NCBI GenBank assembly: GCA_016931415.1
Contig: JAFGEW010000113.1
Coordinates: forward strand, 1 to 52,959
Direction of reading: 5' to 3'
DNA: 52,959 nt
DNA from: Verrucomicrobiota bacterium
GTDB taxonomy: Bacteria; Auribacterota; JABMQX01; JAFGEW01
Shown here: positions 33,225-42,487 of the stretch, in pieces
How positions within the stretch are numbered: the stretch's first letter is position 1
Layout of the letters: the number at the start of each line of letters is the position of its first letter
The notes under the pieces: model-generated
Database searches by the model: none
Told to the model about the DNA's origin: nothing
Seen by the model: the letters and a program-made list of their open reading frames with translations, nothing else
Position numbers and translations under genes: made by a program

Positions 33225-34334
33225 ATGCCCCACCCGATGCTGACATTAGGAATCGAGACGAGCTGCGACGAGACCTCGGCGGCGGTGGTCGAGGGCGAGC
33301 GGCGGATTCTGTCCAGTATCGTCGCGTCGCAGTTCGACCTGCACTCCCGGTACGGCGGTGTGGTGCCCGAGTTGGCATGCCGGCGTCACGTCGAGGTGAT
33401 CTCGCAGACGGTCGAGAGTGCGCTCGATGAGGCGGGCGTGGCGCTGGGCGATATCGGCCTCATCAGCGTCGTCAAAGGCCCCGGCCTCATCGGCGCACTG
33501 CTCGTCGGCGTGAGCTTCGCCAAGGCGCTCGCGCGCTCGACGGGCACACCCCTCATCGGCGTCAACCACGTCGAGGCGCATCTCTACTCGGCCGTAATGA
33601 GCAACATGCCCGCCGGGGCGGGTGAGGGAATCGAGTTCCCCGCCGTCGGGCTGGTCGTGAGCGGCGGCCACACGATGCTGTTCCTCATGGAGGACTTCGG
33701 CCAGTACCGCTGGCTGGGCGGCACGGTGGACGATGCGGTGGGCGAAGCGGGCGACAAGGTGGCCACACTGCTCGGGCTGCCATACCTGGGCGGGCCGCTC
33801 GTCGAGAATCTGGCCGGCGGCGGGAACGCATGCGCCATCGACTTCCCGCGCGCGATGATGCAGCGCGGCAACTACGACTTCAGCTACGCGGGACTCAAGA
33901 CCGCCGTGCTCTACCACGTCAAGGGCTACGCGGGTGCTCGACGCGACGAGAGCGTTGTTACGGACGCCGAGCGCGCCGATATCGCGGCCGCGTATCAGGC
34001 CGCGGCGTTCGAGCCGCTCGTGACCAAGACGCTCTGGGCCGCCGACGAGTTCGCCGCACGCTCGGCCGTCGTGTGCGGCGGCGTGTCGCGCAACCAGACG
34101 CTGCGCGCGATGTTCACAGACGCAGCCGCCGACCGCAACGTGCGCGTCTACTTCCCCGCCAAGGCGCTCTGCACCGACAACGCGGCCATGGTGGCCGGCC
34201 TCGGTGCCTGGCGGGCCGCCCGCTTCCACGACGAGGTCACCGACGACTTCGACGCCTTCCCCAACTTCGAGACGTTCGGCTCCTTCGAGGGCTACCGCGA
34301 CCCGCGCAAGGGACGGCGCAAGAAGGCGCAATAA
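33225..34334 (+). CDS. tsaD: tRNA N6-threonylcarbamoyladenosine transferase TsaD
   Basis: Transfers the threonylcarbamoyl group to A37 of ANN-decoding tRNAs, with TsaB and TsaE. The 369-residue ASKHA-fold protein begins LTLGIETSCDETSAAVVEG, has the metal motif NHVEAHLYSA, VVSGGHTMLF, and GNYDFSYAGLKTAVL, and later VCGGVSRNQTLRAMF. ATG 33225 gives MPHPMLTLGIETS; the second ATG at 33237 would match family starts better. The C-terminus has an extra basic tail RDPRKGRRKKAQ. No tsaB or tsaE in the window. Confidence 0.95.
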   Translation: MPHPMLTLGIETSCDETSAAVVEGERRILSSIVASQFDLHSRYGGVVPELACRRHVEVISQTVESALDEAGVALGDIGLISVVKGPGLIGALLVGVSFAKALARSTGTPLIGVNHVEAHLYSAVMSNMPAGAGEGIEFPAVGLVVSGGHTMLFLMEDFGQYRWLGGTVDDAVGEAGDKVATLLGLPYLGGPLVENLAGGGNACAIDFPRAMMQRGNYDFSYAGLKTAVLYHVKGYAGARRDESVVTDAERADIAAAYQAAAFEPLVTKTLWAADEFAARSAVVCGGVSRNQTLRAMFTDAAADRNVRVYFPAKALCTDNAAMVAGLGAWRAARFHDEVTDDFDAFPNFETFGSFEGYRDPRKGRRKKAQ

Positions 34335-34369
34335 CAGACCATCATCGATCTCGGGTCGCCGCGGAGTGA

Positions 34370-34435
34370 AGTCCCCGCGGGGGGGCGACGGATGGCAATG
34401 AAGCGATGCACAGGCCCCCCGCTACGAGGGCTCCC
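34370..34435. repeat. Degenerate GC-rich repeat downstream of tsaD
   Basis: In the 333-bp gap 34335-34667: aagtccccgcgggggggcga followed 36 bases later by caggccccccgctacgaggg. This is a decayed copy of the inverted repeats at 24679-24744 and 30436-30518. The remainder of the gap to 34667 shows no gene; a GGAGG at about 34656 is the ribosome site of the next gene. Confidence 0.5.
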
Positions 34436-34667
34436 GGCCAACGGGGCCGCGACTGCAGCACGAGTTCGAGCGGTCTTGCGGTGCCACCCGGCAGTCCGGT
34501 CGCGCGCACTTCTCACGCCAAGCGAGTGAGTTCCATGGCGAGCGTGGCGGCCATTGTGCTTCGACGTTCGCCGTACCTCTCTCCGGCAGTGCTTGTTAGG
34601 ACGACACCCTTCCGGCTGGCATTGTTGATGCATCCTCAGTGCCTCAAACGCGGCCGGAGGATGCGAC

Positions 34668-36473
34668 ATGAGTGGGAACGATGTCGTCCATCGCCAGTTT
34701 GTTGAGCCATCGGATGCCAACGAGACGGTCGTTGCGTCGCCCGCCACGGTGAGTGGCCAAGTCGGGCCCATTCCACCGCCGGTGCCTCCGCCGGTGGCGC
34801 CACCGTTGGCGCCGCCGTGGCCGCCACAACCGCCACGCTATCCGCCCCATTCGCCGAGAGTGCGAGCACCGGGGCCCGGCTTCTTTGCGCTGCGCGGGGC
34901 GAGCATCGTCTACTGCCTGAGCGCGGCCTCGATCATCTACGGGCTGGCGCAGCTCATCACGCCCGTGCTGGCAACGACCGAGCACCTGGTGCGCACGCTG
35001 CCGTGCCTGGGCGCGCTGCACGTCTATGAGCTGGCACTGCTCGGCGTGCTGGCGCTGATCGTCGTGCGGCGCAACGTGAACGAGGATGGGCCGTTTCTCG
35101 TCGTGCTCGTGGCGCTGTTCCTCGCCGCGAGCGGGCTGGTACTGGCAGCGATCGCCAATGACAAGCCGGTCGTGGCCGCCGCCCTGGGCGTCGTCTCGGT
35201 CACGATCGGGGCGGGCAAGCTGCTGGCACTGCAGCGGGCCGTCAAGGTGCCGATCGAACGCTGGCACGTCGTGGGACTCGCCGTGCTCATTGGGTGGAAC
35301 TACCTCATGGCGCCGGCGACGGCGCTCGTGCGCAAGTTCGACGTCAACGCCGATGCGTTGATGCGCGTCATGTGGCTCGGTGGTTGGCTCGTCGTGCTCG
35401 CGGGGAGCGTTCTTCTGCTGCTGCAAACGATGGAGACGTTGAGCGGCGACGCGCGCCGGCGCAACGTCTCGGTGCCGGTGCTGCGCGCGCCCGCGATGGC
35501 GTGGACGTTCGTGCTCGTGTTCCTCGCCGGTGTGCACGCGCAGCAGTACGCCCTCACCTACATCTTCGATGTGCCATTCCGCTTCGGCGATTTCGTGCCG
35601 GCGATTGCACTTGCGGCCGTCCTCGCCGTGGAGCTGATGCGCGCGTTCGGCAAGCGTTCCGGCGCGACCGAGATCGCCGTGGCCCTCGTGCCGCTCGCGG
35701 TTGTCGTGGTCACCGTCGTCTCCGGCGGGTTCGTGACACCGCGGGGGGCGATATCGGGGCTCGTCTGGTCGCCGCCCGTGATGCTCGGCGTCACGGCGCT
35801 CCTGTTCGCCTGGCTCGCGGTGCGCAACGGGCGGCCCGAGTTCTTCGTCGTGGCGGCGGCGTACACGCTCGGCATCGTGCTCACGCTCGGCGTTGAGCAA
35901 GGCATCAGGGACGCGCTCAACTGGCAACCGGCTCTGCTCGCGCTCGCGGCCGCATTGCTCGTGGCGGGCATCGCGTTCCACAAGGTCAACATTTCGCTCG
36001 CCGGTGTGCTCGTCACCTGTGTCTGGGTGGCGCTCTCACCTAAGGTGCGCGGCTTCGTCGACACGCGCGAGGTTCCGCTTCCAGCCATCATCGGGCTGGC
36101 CGCCGGGCTGGGGGTGATGGCCGTGTACGCGATCTTCCCGAAGGGCCTGTCGCGCTGGTTCGCCGTCTTGGGCGCGGCCATCCTCGCGTCGAGCGCCATC
36201 GGTTGCGTCAGCGGGCGGTCGGCGCTCGACTACCCGGTGCTCGGCGGCATCGCTGTCGCCGTCGTGGGCGGAGGCGTGTGGCTGCGGACGCGCGACGTCG
36301 TCGTGGCCGCCGTGAGTGCTGTGCCGCTGCTGCGCGGCCTGTACATCACAACGCAGCGCATCAAGGGGTGGCGCTACATCGCCCTCAGCTTCGTGCTGCT
36401 CGCCGTCGGCGCGCTCATCAGCCTGCGCAAAGGCCAAGCGAAGGCCGCCCCTGATCATTCCACGCCGTCGTGA
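34668..36473 (+). CDS. Polytopic membrane protein with proline-rich N-terminus
   Basis: Not recognised. 601 residues. The first 70 residues are cytoplasmic-type and proline-rich (VGPIPPPVPPPVAPPLAPPW). The rest comprises about 14-16 hydrophobic helices, starting at GASIVYCLSAASIIYGL and ending IALSFVLLAVGALISL, with short charged loops. Superficially it resembles large multi-helix proteins of the DUF2157/DUF2339 kind, but no diagnostic motif is visible. GGAGG precedes the ATG. The next gene begins 123 bp downstream on the same strand. Confidence 0.6.
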   Translation: MSGNDVVHRQFVEPSDANETVVASPATVSGQVGPIPPPVPPPVAPPLAPPWPPQPPRYPPHSPRVRAPGPGFFALRGASIVYCLSAASIIYGLAQLITPVLATTEHLVRTLPCLGALHVYELALLGVLALIVVRRNVNEDGPFLVVLVALFLAASGLVLAAIANDKPVVAAALGVVSVTIGAGKLLALQRAVKVPIERWHVVGLAVLIGWNYLMAPATALVRKFDVNADALMRVMWLGGWLVVLAGSVLLLLQTMETLSGDARRRNVSVPVLRAPAMAWTFVLVFLAGVHAQQYALTYIFDVPFRFGDFVPAIALAAVLAVELMRAFGKRSGATEIAVALVPLAVVVVTVVSGGFVTPRGAISGLVWSPPVMLGVTALLFAWLAVRNGRPEFFVVAAAYTLGIVLTLGVEQGIRDALNWQPALLALAAALLVAGIAFHKVNISLAGVLVTCVWVALSPKVRGFVDTREVPLPAIIGLAAGLGVMAVYAIFPKGLSRWFAVLGAAILASSAIGCVSGRSALDYPVLGGIAVAVVGGGVWLRTRDVVVAAVSAVPLLRGLYITTQRIKGWRYIALSFVLLAVGALISLRKGQAKAAPDHSTPS

Positions 36474-36596
36474 GCACAGCGGGCGCATCGTCTCCTCGCG
36501 TCAGCCGGCGTTGATCTTTGCCTCCATTCAGCGTATCGTTGCGGCAACTGCTGGGATGGCTGCGCATCGTCCGTGTCAGCCTCGGGAGGGGGCGCC

Positions 36597-38096
36597 ATGA
36601 GTGAACCACGACCCAACCGACCACGCCGCCGGATCCTCAGGGGGGTGCTCCTTGCGCTGGCCTGCGTCGTCGTGCTGTTCATCGCCCTGGACTTCGACTG
36701 GAGCGGCAGCGCGCCGCCGGCGCGCACGCGGCGGTTGAGATACGATGATGTCGCCTGGGACGTTGTGGAACCTGAGTTCCTGCGGTCGAAGGGGCTTGAC
36801 GTCGATGACATCCCTGACGAAGAGAACGCCGCGCTGGATTACCTTGCCGCCTCCCGACGGCTGCCCGACGGTCCCGCTAGCTGGCCGGCCGAAGCGAAGA
36901 AGGTGCTCGATCACGAGCGCGAGTACGCCCTGAGGTATACCTGGCCCGATGATCCGTCACTTCTCTGGAGCTACGTGGGCTCTTGTGCACCCATGCTGGA
37001 CTGTGTTCTGGCTGGCATCGAGAAGGACCGGTTGGCGTGGTACTGGATAGGCGGCCGCGACGGGTCGCTGGCAAGTTGCTTCCCGATCTGTCCGCCGGCG
37101 GGCGGATTGGCGAAAGCGGCGGTCGTGACCGGGCGATCATTCAAGGCCGAGGGAGACGACCGTGAAGTGGCGGCCCATTATCTGATTGCCGTGGCCATGG
37201 GCAACGATGCGGCCCAGGCCGGAGACTCGTCGAGCGTGCTCTTTGGCTGTGGCGCGATCGGCGTCGGCCTGGATGCGCTGGACAGGTGGGTGCTCGAGGC
37301 ACCCCCGCAGGACGAGCTGGAATGGTGCCTTCGGATCCTTCGCCGGTTTGAGGCAGACAAGCCCGATTTCGCCGGCGTAGTGCGCTTCGAACGTGCCGTG
37401 GCACTCGACTGCACTCTCGCCTACGGGAAGTCCAGGCCCCAGAGCGTTCGCGCGTTGCTCGCCGGTGGCGGCCCTATCTTCGGCCGTTCGCGGACACTCC
37501 GGGCGGCGGCCCGGCGAAACGTCAACGCGCTCTACGACGAGATGGGGGCATGGACATCGCCGCACGGTCGCGCCAGGTTCGGCCGCCCGCTTGACTGGGA
37601 TCGCCTATGGGATGGAGCAGAGCAGGACTGGCTCATAGGAATGGCCGTCCGGCGGTCGTCTAGCCTGGCTCGTGCACACCACTATGTGGAGATCGCCGCG
37701 CTGCGTTACTTAGCGACGGAAGTGCGCATCGGTCTGGCGTTCTACAAAGCCGGGCATGGGGAGTATCCGGATGCCCTTGACAAGATCGAGCCCTATCTTG
37801 ACGAGATCCCGCTCGATCCCTTCTCGGACAAGCCGTTCTGCTACCGGCGTGAGGGAAGCGAGTACGTCCTCTACAGTATCGGGCCGAATATGAAGGACGA
37901 CGGCGGCAGGGATCTGAGAGAAGACCCGACGCGTCTCTATGGCCGGGGTGCCGACTTGGAATCCTGGATAGATCAAGACGACCTGGTCTTCACGTCGAGA
38001 CTCGCACCGCCGCCGCCATTGGCGGAGTTCGTGGAGCGCAAGGGCGCCCGCCCCAAGGAGGGCTGGTCCACGGAGCAATCGGGCACGGGCGAGTAG
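36597..38096 (+). CDS. Membrane-anchored protein with GspG-like C-terminal tail, paralogue A
   Basis: 499 residues. ATG 36597 follows GGGAGGGG. A basic start RPNRPRRRILRG precedes one transmembrane helix (about 14-34). Conserved blocks shared with paralogues B and C are FLRSKGLDVDDIPDEENAAL near 65, an RSFKAEGDDREVAAHYLIAV helix region near 195, and the C-terminal module HGEYPDALDKIEPYLDEIPL then DPFSDKPFCYRREGSEYVLY and SIGPNMKDDGG. That last block resembles the C-terminal calcium/DPxsGxP region of type II secretion pseudopilin GspG, but no pilin N-terminus is present. Function unknown; the family is repeated three times in 6 kb. Confidence 0.65.
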   Translation: MSEPRPNRPRRRILRGVLLALACVVVLFIALDFDWSGSAPPARTRRLRYDDVAWDVVEPEFLRSKGLDVDDIPDEENAALDYLAASRRLPDGPASWPAEAKKVLDHEREYALRYTWPDDPSLLWSYVGSCAPMLDCVLAGIEKDRLAWYWIGGRDGSLASCFPICPPAGGLAKAAVVTGRSFKAEGDDREVAAHYLIAVAMGNDAAQAGDSSSVLFGCGAIGVGLDALDRWVLEAPPQDELEWCLRILRRFEADKPDFAGVVRFERAVALDCTLAYGKSRPQSVRALLAGGGPIFGRSRTLRAAARRNVNALYDEMGAWTSPHGRARFGRPLDWDRLWDGAEQDWLIGMAVRRSSSLARAHHYVEIAALRYLATEVRIGLAFYKAGHGEYPDALDKIEPYLDEIPLDPFSDKPFCYRREGSEYVLYSIGPNMKDDGGRDLREDPTRLYGRGADLESWIDQDDLVFTSRLAPPPPLAEFVERKGARPKEGWSTEQSGTGE

Positions 38097-38110
38097 CCCG
38101 CCACGCTGGT

Positions 38111-38190
38111 CACACCAGAAAAGACGGAACTCCGGGCCGGGCGGACGGCACGCACGTATTGTGAGTGTGGCCGGCGGGCGGGGCGGTGTT
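38111..38190 (+). repeat. Duplicated 3' flank of paralogue A, matching 39821-39897
   Basis: The sequence after paralogue A (agacggaactccgggccggg and onward to gcgggcggggcggtg) resembles the sequence after paralogue B (agatggaactctggaccggg to aggtggggcggtg). Gene and 3' flank were therefore duplicated together. The GTG start of the sigma factor gene lies at the right end of the second copy. Confidence 0.65.
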
Positions 38191-38273
38191 GAACCGTGCC
38201 TCCTCTCGGCGTACCCTCGTCAGCAGCGCTGGCGCGGTCCTCGTCTTCTGCATGGGAATCTGGAGGGAGAAGC

Positions 38274-39800
38274 ATGACTGAACCACGCCCCAAGCGGCCA
38301 CGTGGCCGGAAGTCCGGCTGTGTGATCCTTCTTGTGCTCTGCGGCCTCGCGCTGTTTATCCTCATAGACCACGACTGGACGGGGCCCGGCAAGCCGCCAC
38401 CGCCGGAGACTCTCGAGTATGACGGCCACACGTGGCAAGTCACGCCGGTCGAGTTTCTGCGTTCGAAGGGGCTGGACGCAAAGGACATCCCGCCCGAGGA
38501 GAATGCCGCGCTCGACTACCTGATTGCGCACGAGATGCTGCCGCCGTCTCCCGACGACTTCGACAGGGCCGCCCGAGAACGCCTTAGCCTCGAGGAGAAG
38601 TACGTTCTGGCCTACGACTGGTCGAACGACTGTTCCCTGCTCTGGAGCTGGCACCAAGCGGCCGAGTCTGCGTTCGCCCGCGCGCGCGTCGGGCTCGACA
38701 AGGCCAGTTTTCAGAGCCCGCTCCTGATGCAGGATCACGATCTCCTCACGGGCATGGCGACGCCGGGCGTGAGACCTTATCTGCGCCTCGGCTGGTGGTT
38801 TGTTCGTCTCGGGAAGAAGGCGGAGGCTTCGGGGCATCATGCGGAAGCGTGCGATCGCTATCTCGCCGTGGTCATGATGGGCAATCACTCGGGACAGGAT
38901 CCGCACCTGGTTGGCAGTCTGCTGGGCATGACTCTCAACACGATGGGCTTTGATGGCCTGGAACGCTGGATACTCTCAGATCCGCCGCCAGCGATGCTTC
39001 GAGAAGCCCTTGCCAGGGCCCGGGCGTTAGCGCTGGGACGACCCGGCTTCCACCGCACGTCTCGATCCAATCAGGTTCTCTTCCTGGACTACCTGACCGT
39101 GATCGGCACGGAGCCGGGGGGCGAGTCAACGTTCGCGGAGAGAATCGGCGCCTTCCTCAAGGCTTCACGAACCGTCCGTTGGATCATCAGAGCCAGGTCC
39201 GTTTCACTGTTCCGCAAGCTGGACGACTGGTACGCCTTGGGAGCGCCTGCCCGATACGCCGCTCTGACCAGGATCCGCTCCGAGATCCAGAGAAGCTCCC
39301 GCAGTTGGGCCTGCGCGGATTCGGCGCCGTGGTGCTCCCGGGTCCCTTCCGATGCCTGTCGCTTCGCGGTAAACGACCTGCAATGGGCTGCTGTCCAGGT
39401 TCGGCTTGGCTTGGCGCTCTACAGGGCCGAGCATGGTCGGTACCCGAAAGCGCTCGAAGAGATCAGGCCATACCTGGGCGAGATCCCCGTTGACCCCTTC
39501 ACAGAGAAGCCTCTCCACTACAGGCCCGAGGGAGAGCAGTACGTCTTCTACAGCGTCGGGGCTGACCTGAAGGACAACGGCGGTGTTGACACGCGCAAGG
39601 ACAAGACACGCCTCTACGCTCAGGGAGAAGACGGCAGAAGCTGGCATCAGCAGGACGATCTTGTCTTCTCGTCGAAGCTTGCCCCGCCGCCGTCGTTCGA
39701 CGAGTACCTTGAGAACAACGGCCACCGCCGCAAGCAGGGCTGGTCCACGGAACAACCGGGAGCGAGCGGGCAGCCGGAGGCGCCGATTCCGGGGGAGTAG
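38274..39800 (+). CDS. Membrane-anchored protein with GspG-like C-terminal tail, paralogue B
   Basis: 508 residues; ATG 38274 follows GGAGGGAGA. It is organised like paralogue A: basic N-terminus PRPKRPRGRKSG, one membrane helix CVILLVLCGLALFIL, FLRSKGLDAKDIPPEENAAL near residue 65, a helical middle and the tail HGRYPKALEEIRPYLGEIPV then DPFTEKPLHYRPEGEQYVFY and SVGADLKDNGG. Similarity to A covers the whole length, including the closing GWSTEQPGAS, so the two are a tandem duplication. The long middle region is the most diverged part. Function unknown; envelope location is predicted from the membrane anchor. Confidence 0.65.
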   Translation: MTEPRPKRPRGRKSGCVILLVLCGLALFILIDHDWTGPGKPPPPETLEYDGHTWQVTPVEFLRSKGLDAKDIPPEENAALDYLIAHEMLPPSPDDFDRAARERLSLEEKYVLAYDWSNDCSLLWSWHQAAESAFARARVGLDKASFQSPLLMQDHDLLTGMATPGVRPYLRLGWWFVRLGKKAEASGHHAEACDRYLAVVMMGNHSGQDPHLVGSLLGMTLNTMGFDGLERWILSDPPPAMLREALARARALALGRPGFHRTSRSNQVLFLDYLTVIGTEPGGESTFAERIGAFLKASRTVRWIIRARSVSLFRKLDDWYALGAPARYAALTRIRSEIQRSSRSWACADSAPWCSRVPSDACRFAVNDLQWAAVQVRLGLALYRAEHGRYPKALEEIRPYLGEIPVDPFTEKPLHYRPEGEQYVFYSVGADLKDNGGVDTRKDKTRLYAQGEDGRSWHQQDDLVFSSKLAPPPSFDEYLENNGHRRKQGWSTEQPGASGQPEAPIPGE

Positions 39801-39894
39801 CGGGCCATCGTGAACCGCATGGGACAAAGAAGATGGAACTCTGGACCGGGCGGGTGGCACGCATAGTTGGAGAAGGCAGCCGACAGGTGGGGCG

Positions 39895-40464
39895 GTGGAT
39901 GCAGCGCTGGAACATGACCTGATCGAGGCGGCCCGGCGCGGCAACCGCCGGGCCTTTGGCAGCCTGGTCGAGCAGTACCAAGCGCGTCTCCATCGCTCGG
40001 CCTGCTGCCTGACGCGCGGCGCGGCCGATGCCGAGGATCTGGCGCAGGAAGCGTTCGTGCGCGCCTACACGGGTCTCGGCCGGTTCCGCGGCGACTGCGC
40101 GTTCTACACCTGGCTCTTTGGCATTCTGCTCAACGTGTACCGGCACTGGCTGCGGCAGCAGCGGCGCGCGCCGCACGGTCACGACGTCCAGGCGGCGAAC
40201 GAGACGCCCGACCCCGGCCCATCGCCCAATCGGCAAGCCGCTGGTTCCGATGAACTTGGCCGCGCACTCGGCGTGATCGAGCACCTGCCGCGCCGCCTGC
40301 GCGAGGTGCTCGTGCTCCGGCACGTTGAGGAGATGTCTTACGACGAAATCGCCTGCGCCGTCGGGTGCCGCGTGGGCACGGTGCGGTCGAGGCTGCACCG
40401 GGCGCGCGAACTGCTTGCGGTGAAATGGCGCCAAGCGCATGGCGAGAGGAAAGGGGAAGGCTGA
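39895..40464 (+). CDS. ECF-type RNA polymerase sigma factor
   Basis: 189-residue group IV sigma factor. GTG start at 39895 gives (M)DAALEHDLIEAARRGNRRAF, the usual ECF beginning. Region 2 is DAEDLAQEAFVRAY followed by FYTWLFGILLNVYRHWLRQQ; region 4 is LPRRLREVLVLRHVEEMSYD followed by IACAVGCRVGTVRSRLHRAR, the helix-turn-helix that contacts the -35 box. The stop overlaps the anti-sigma ATG (TGATG), as is usual for sigma/anti-sigma pairs. Its targets probably include this operon and possibly the paralogous genes upstream; that is inference. Confidence 0.92.
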   Translation: MDAALEHDLIEAARRGNRRAFGSLVEQYQARLHRSACCLTRGAADAEDLAQEAFVRAYTGLGRFRGDCAFYTWLFGILLNVYRHWLRQQRRAPHGHDVQAANETPDPGPSPNRQAAGSDELGRALGVIEHLPRRLREVLVLRHVEEMSYDEIACAVGCRVGTVRSRLHRARELLAVKWRQAHGERKGEG

Positions 40465-41051
40465 TGAAATGCAGGCACGTGAGAAGGCAGATGGCGGCGC
40501 TGCTCGATGGGGCGCTCGAACCGGCGACCGCCGAGGCCGTGCGCGCGCACATCACGGCGTGCGACCGGTGCCGCACGCTCTTCGAGGCAATGCAGGCGGC
40601 CGACAAGGCGGCGCACGAGGCGCTGTGCGGCGTGGCCGAGCACACCAAACCGAGCGGGCAGTTCACGGCGCGGGTGCTCACGGAGATCGCCCGTCACGAG
40701 AACCGGCGCGTTCCGTTCATGTGGCGGCCCGAGGTGCGGCGGTTGGCGTTCGTCGCGGCGTCGGCATTCGTCATCGCCATCGGTGTGTGGATCGCCATCC
40801 ACTTCACCGCCCCGAAGAACGAACCGATCATCGCCAGGCACACACCCGACGACAACGGTCTGGAGCCGACGCATCGCGCGAGCGTCGTGCTCACGACCCT
40901 CGACCTGCCGTCGGTGCGCGATCTGGCCAAGGAACTCCTTGGGGAGGAGTTCCTTAGTCCTGAGTCGAACGGGCACCCGGCCGGAGCCAAAGACGATGGA
41001 CTGGAACGGCTCAACTACAGACCAGAAACAAACCACACATGGGTGGGGTAA
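40464..41051 (+). CDS. Zinc-finger anti-sigma factor
   Basis: 195-residue transmembrane anti-sigma factor. The cytoplasmic N-terminus starts MKCRHVRRQMAALLDGAL and carries the ZAS motif HITACDRC (HxxxCxxC) that binds the partner ECF factor. A membrane helix, LAFVAASAFVIAIGVWIAI, lies at about 93-111, and the C-terminal 80 residues are periplasmic, with VVLTTLDLPSVRDLAKELLG. Start overlaps the sigma stop by one base. Signal-dependent cleavage of the periplasmic part would release the sigma factor, by analogy with known systems. Confidence 0.85.
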   Translation: MKCRHVRRQMAALLDGALEPATAEAVRAHITACDRCRTLFEAMQAADKAAHEALCGVAEHTKPSGQFTARVLTEIARHENRRVPFMWRPEVRRLAFVAASAFVIAIGVWIAIHFTAPKNEPIIARHTPDDNGLEPTHRASVVLTTLDLPSVRDLAKELLGEEFLSPESNGHPAGAKDDGLERLNYRPETNHTWVG

Positions 41052-41056
41052 GACTG

Positions 41057-42433
41057 ATGAGACTACTCGTGACAATTCTCTTGGCCGCCGGCGCACTTGC
41101 CATCGGCTTCGCGCCGCTGGCGATGGCCGCTGAGGAAGAACAACCTACGACGATCACGATCGATGGCCAAACGTATAGTATCGCTCCTGATGAGGAAGTC
41201 CGCAAGCTGGGGCTCGACGTCCCCGACGTGAAGCCCGAAGAGAACGCGGCCAACGACCTTCTCAAGGCGATGGAGGTGTATCACCCCCTTGGGGGCAACG
41301 ACTCGCTCCGCCGCCTCCGCGACGAGGTTCTGCAAAGCGGCTGGACAGAGGACGCGGGGCCGCTGGCCGAATACCTGGAGCGCAACGAGGACGCGCTCAA
41401 ATGGATCCGTGTGGCTGCGTCGAAGGATGCCTGCCGCTTCCCGATGCTCCTGCTACCCGGCATATCACTCGAGGACGTATCCCCCTCGGCCTTCTATCTC
41501 CCCCACTTGGGCAAAATGCGGGAGTTTGCGCGGTTCCTTGTCACCGCGGGCAAAGCATACGAGTTCGAGGGCCGCACCGCCGAGGCGCTCGACGCGTACT
41601 TGCTCGCGCTGCGGCTCGGGAACCTGACGGCGCAGGATTCGACGCTCATCGCGGGTCTCGTCGGCCTCGCGTGCAACGCCATCGCCGGGCGCGCCATCGA
41701 GCAGTGCCTGGTCCGCAACGAGATCGAGAACACGACCCTGGTCGAAGCGCAGAAGCGGCTCGCGGCGCTTGCCGAGGAACGACCGAACGTGGTCGTCACG
41801 ATGCGGGGGGAGCAGGCCTTCTCGACGGCCACGTTCGAGTACATGCTCAGCCGCTTCGATGGAACGAAGGAGTTTTCCCTCGACCTCGGCGACCACGAGG
41901 TCGAGCCGTGGGAACGGGCGATGGCGAAGATGGTCCGCACCGCCGAGGGCCGCGCCCAGATGCGTGCGGATGTACAGGTCTTCTGGGACGCCATGGACAA
42001 GGCGATGCAGGTGCCGCTGCCTGAGTTCATCCGCACCGGTGCAGGCGAGGAGCCGATCCGTGAGGCGGAGAAGCGCAAGAGCATCATGGCGCTCCTCGGC
42101 CCGGCGATCTCGCACGCCCGTGTCAGCTATGCCCGCAACGACCTGTCGTGGACCGTGCTCGACGTCGAGTTCGCGCTCGCGCGCTACGCGGCCGCGAATG
42201 GCCAGTATCCCGAGTCGCTCGACGCGCTCAAAGACCTTATGCTCTCCGACGGCATCGACCCCTATTCGGGCAAGCCGCTCCACTACCGGCTCGAAGCCGA
42301 TGGCGCCTACACGATCTGGAGCGTCGCCGAGAACCTGACCGACGACGGCGGCAAGATCCCGGCGAAGCACTTCCCGACGAGTGGCCGTGACGACCACGTC
42401 TGGAACTCGGCGGTGATTCACGGCGAGGATTGA
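41057..42433 (+). CDS. Exported protein with GspG-like C-terminal tail, paralogue C
   Basis: 458 residues. Begins with a cleavable signal peptide (LLVTILLAAGALAIGFAPLA) rather than a membrane anchor. It retains the shared blocks: VRKLGLDVPDVKPEENAAND near residue 60, GKAYEFEGRTAEALDAYLLA, and the tail NGQYPESLDALKDLMLSDGI then DPYSGKPLHYRLEADGAYTI and SVAENLTDDGG. It follows the anti-sigma gene by 5 bp and is therefore the third member of the sigma operon; it may be the sensed or regulated envelope component. An intrinsic terminator follows. Confidence 0.68.
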   Translation: MRLLVTILLAAGALAIGFAPLAMAAEEEQPTTITIDGQTYSIAPDEEVRKLGLDVPDVKPEENAANDLLKAMEVYHPLGGNDSLRRLRDEVLQSGWTEDAGPLAEYLERNEDALKWIRVAASKDACRFPMLLLPGISLEDVSPSAFYLPHLGKMREFARFLVTAGKAYEFEGRTAEALDAYLLALRLGNLTAQDSTLIAGLVGLACNAIAGRAIEQCLVRNEIENTTLVEAQKRLAALAEERPNVVVTMRGEQAFSTATFEYMLSRFDGTKEFSLDLGDHEVEPWERAMAKMVRTAEGRAQMRADVQVFWDAMDKAMQVPLPEFIRTGAGEEPIREAEKRKSIMALLGPAISHARVSYARNDLSWTVLDVEFALARYAAANGQYPESLDALKDLMLSDGIDPYSGKPLHYRLEADGAYTIWSVAENLTDDGGKIPAKHFPTSGRDDHVWNSAVIHGED

Positions 42434-42451
42434 CAAGTCGGACGACCCTCA

Positions 42452-42487
42452 GGCGGTGGTTGACCGCGTCGGCCACCGCCGTTTTTG
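42452..42487 (+). terminator. Intrinsic terminator after the sigma-factor operon
   Basis: Stem GGCGGTGG (42452-42459) with CCACCGCC (42473-42480), 13-nt loop, followed by GTTTTTG. It lies 18 bp after the stop of paralogue C. Confidence 0.75.
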
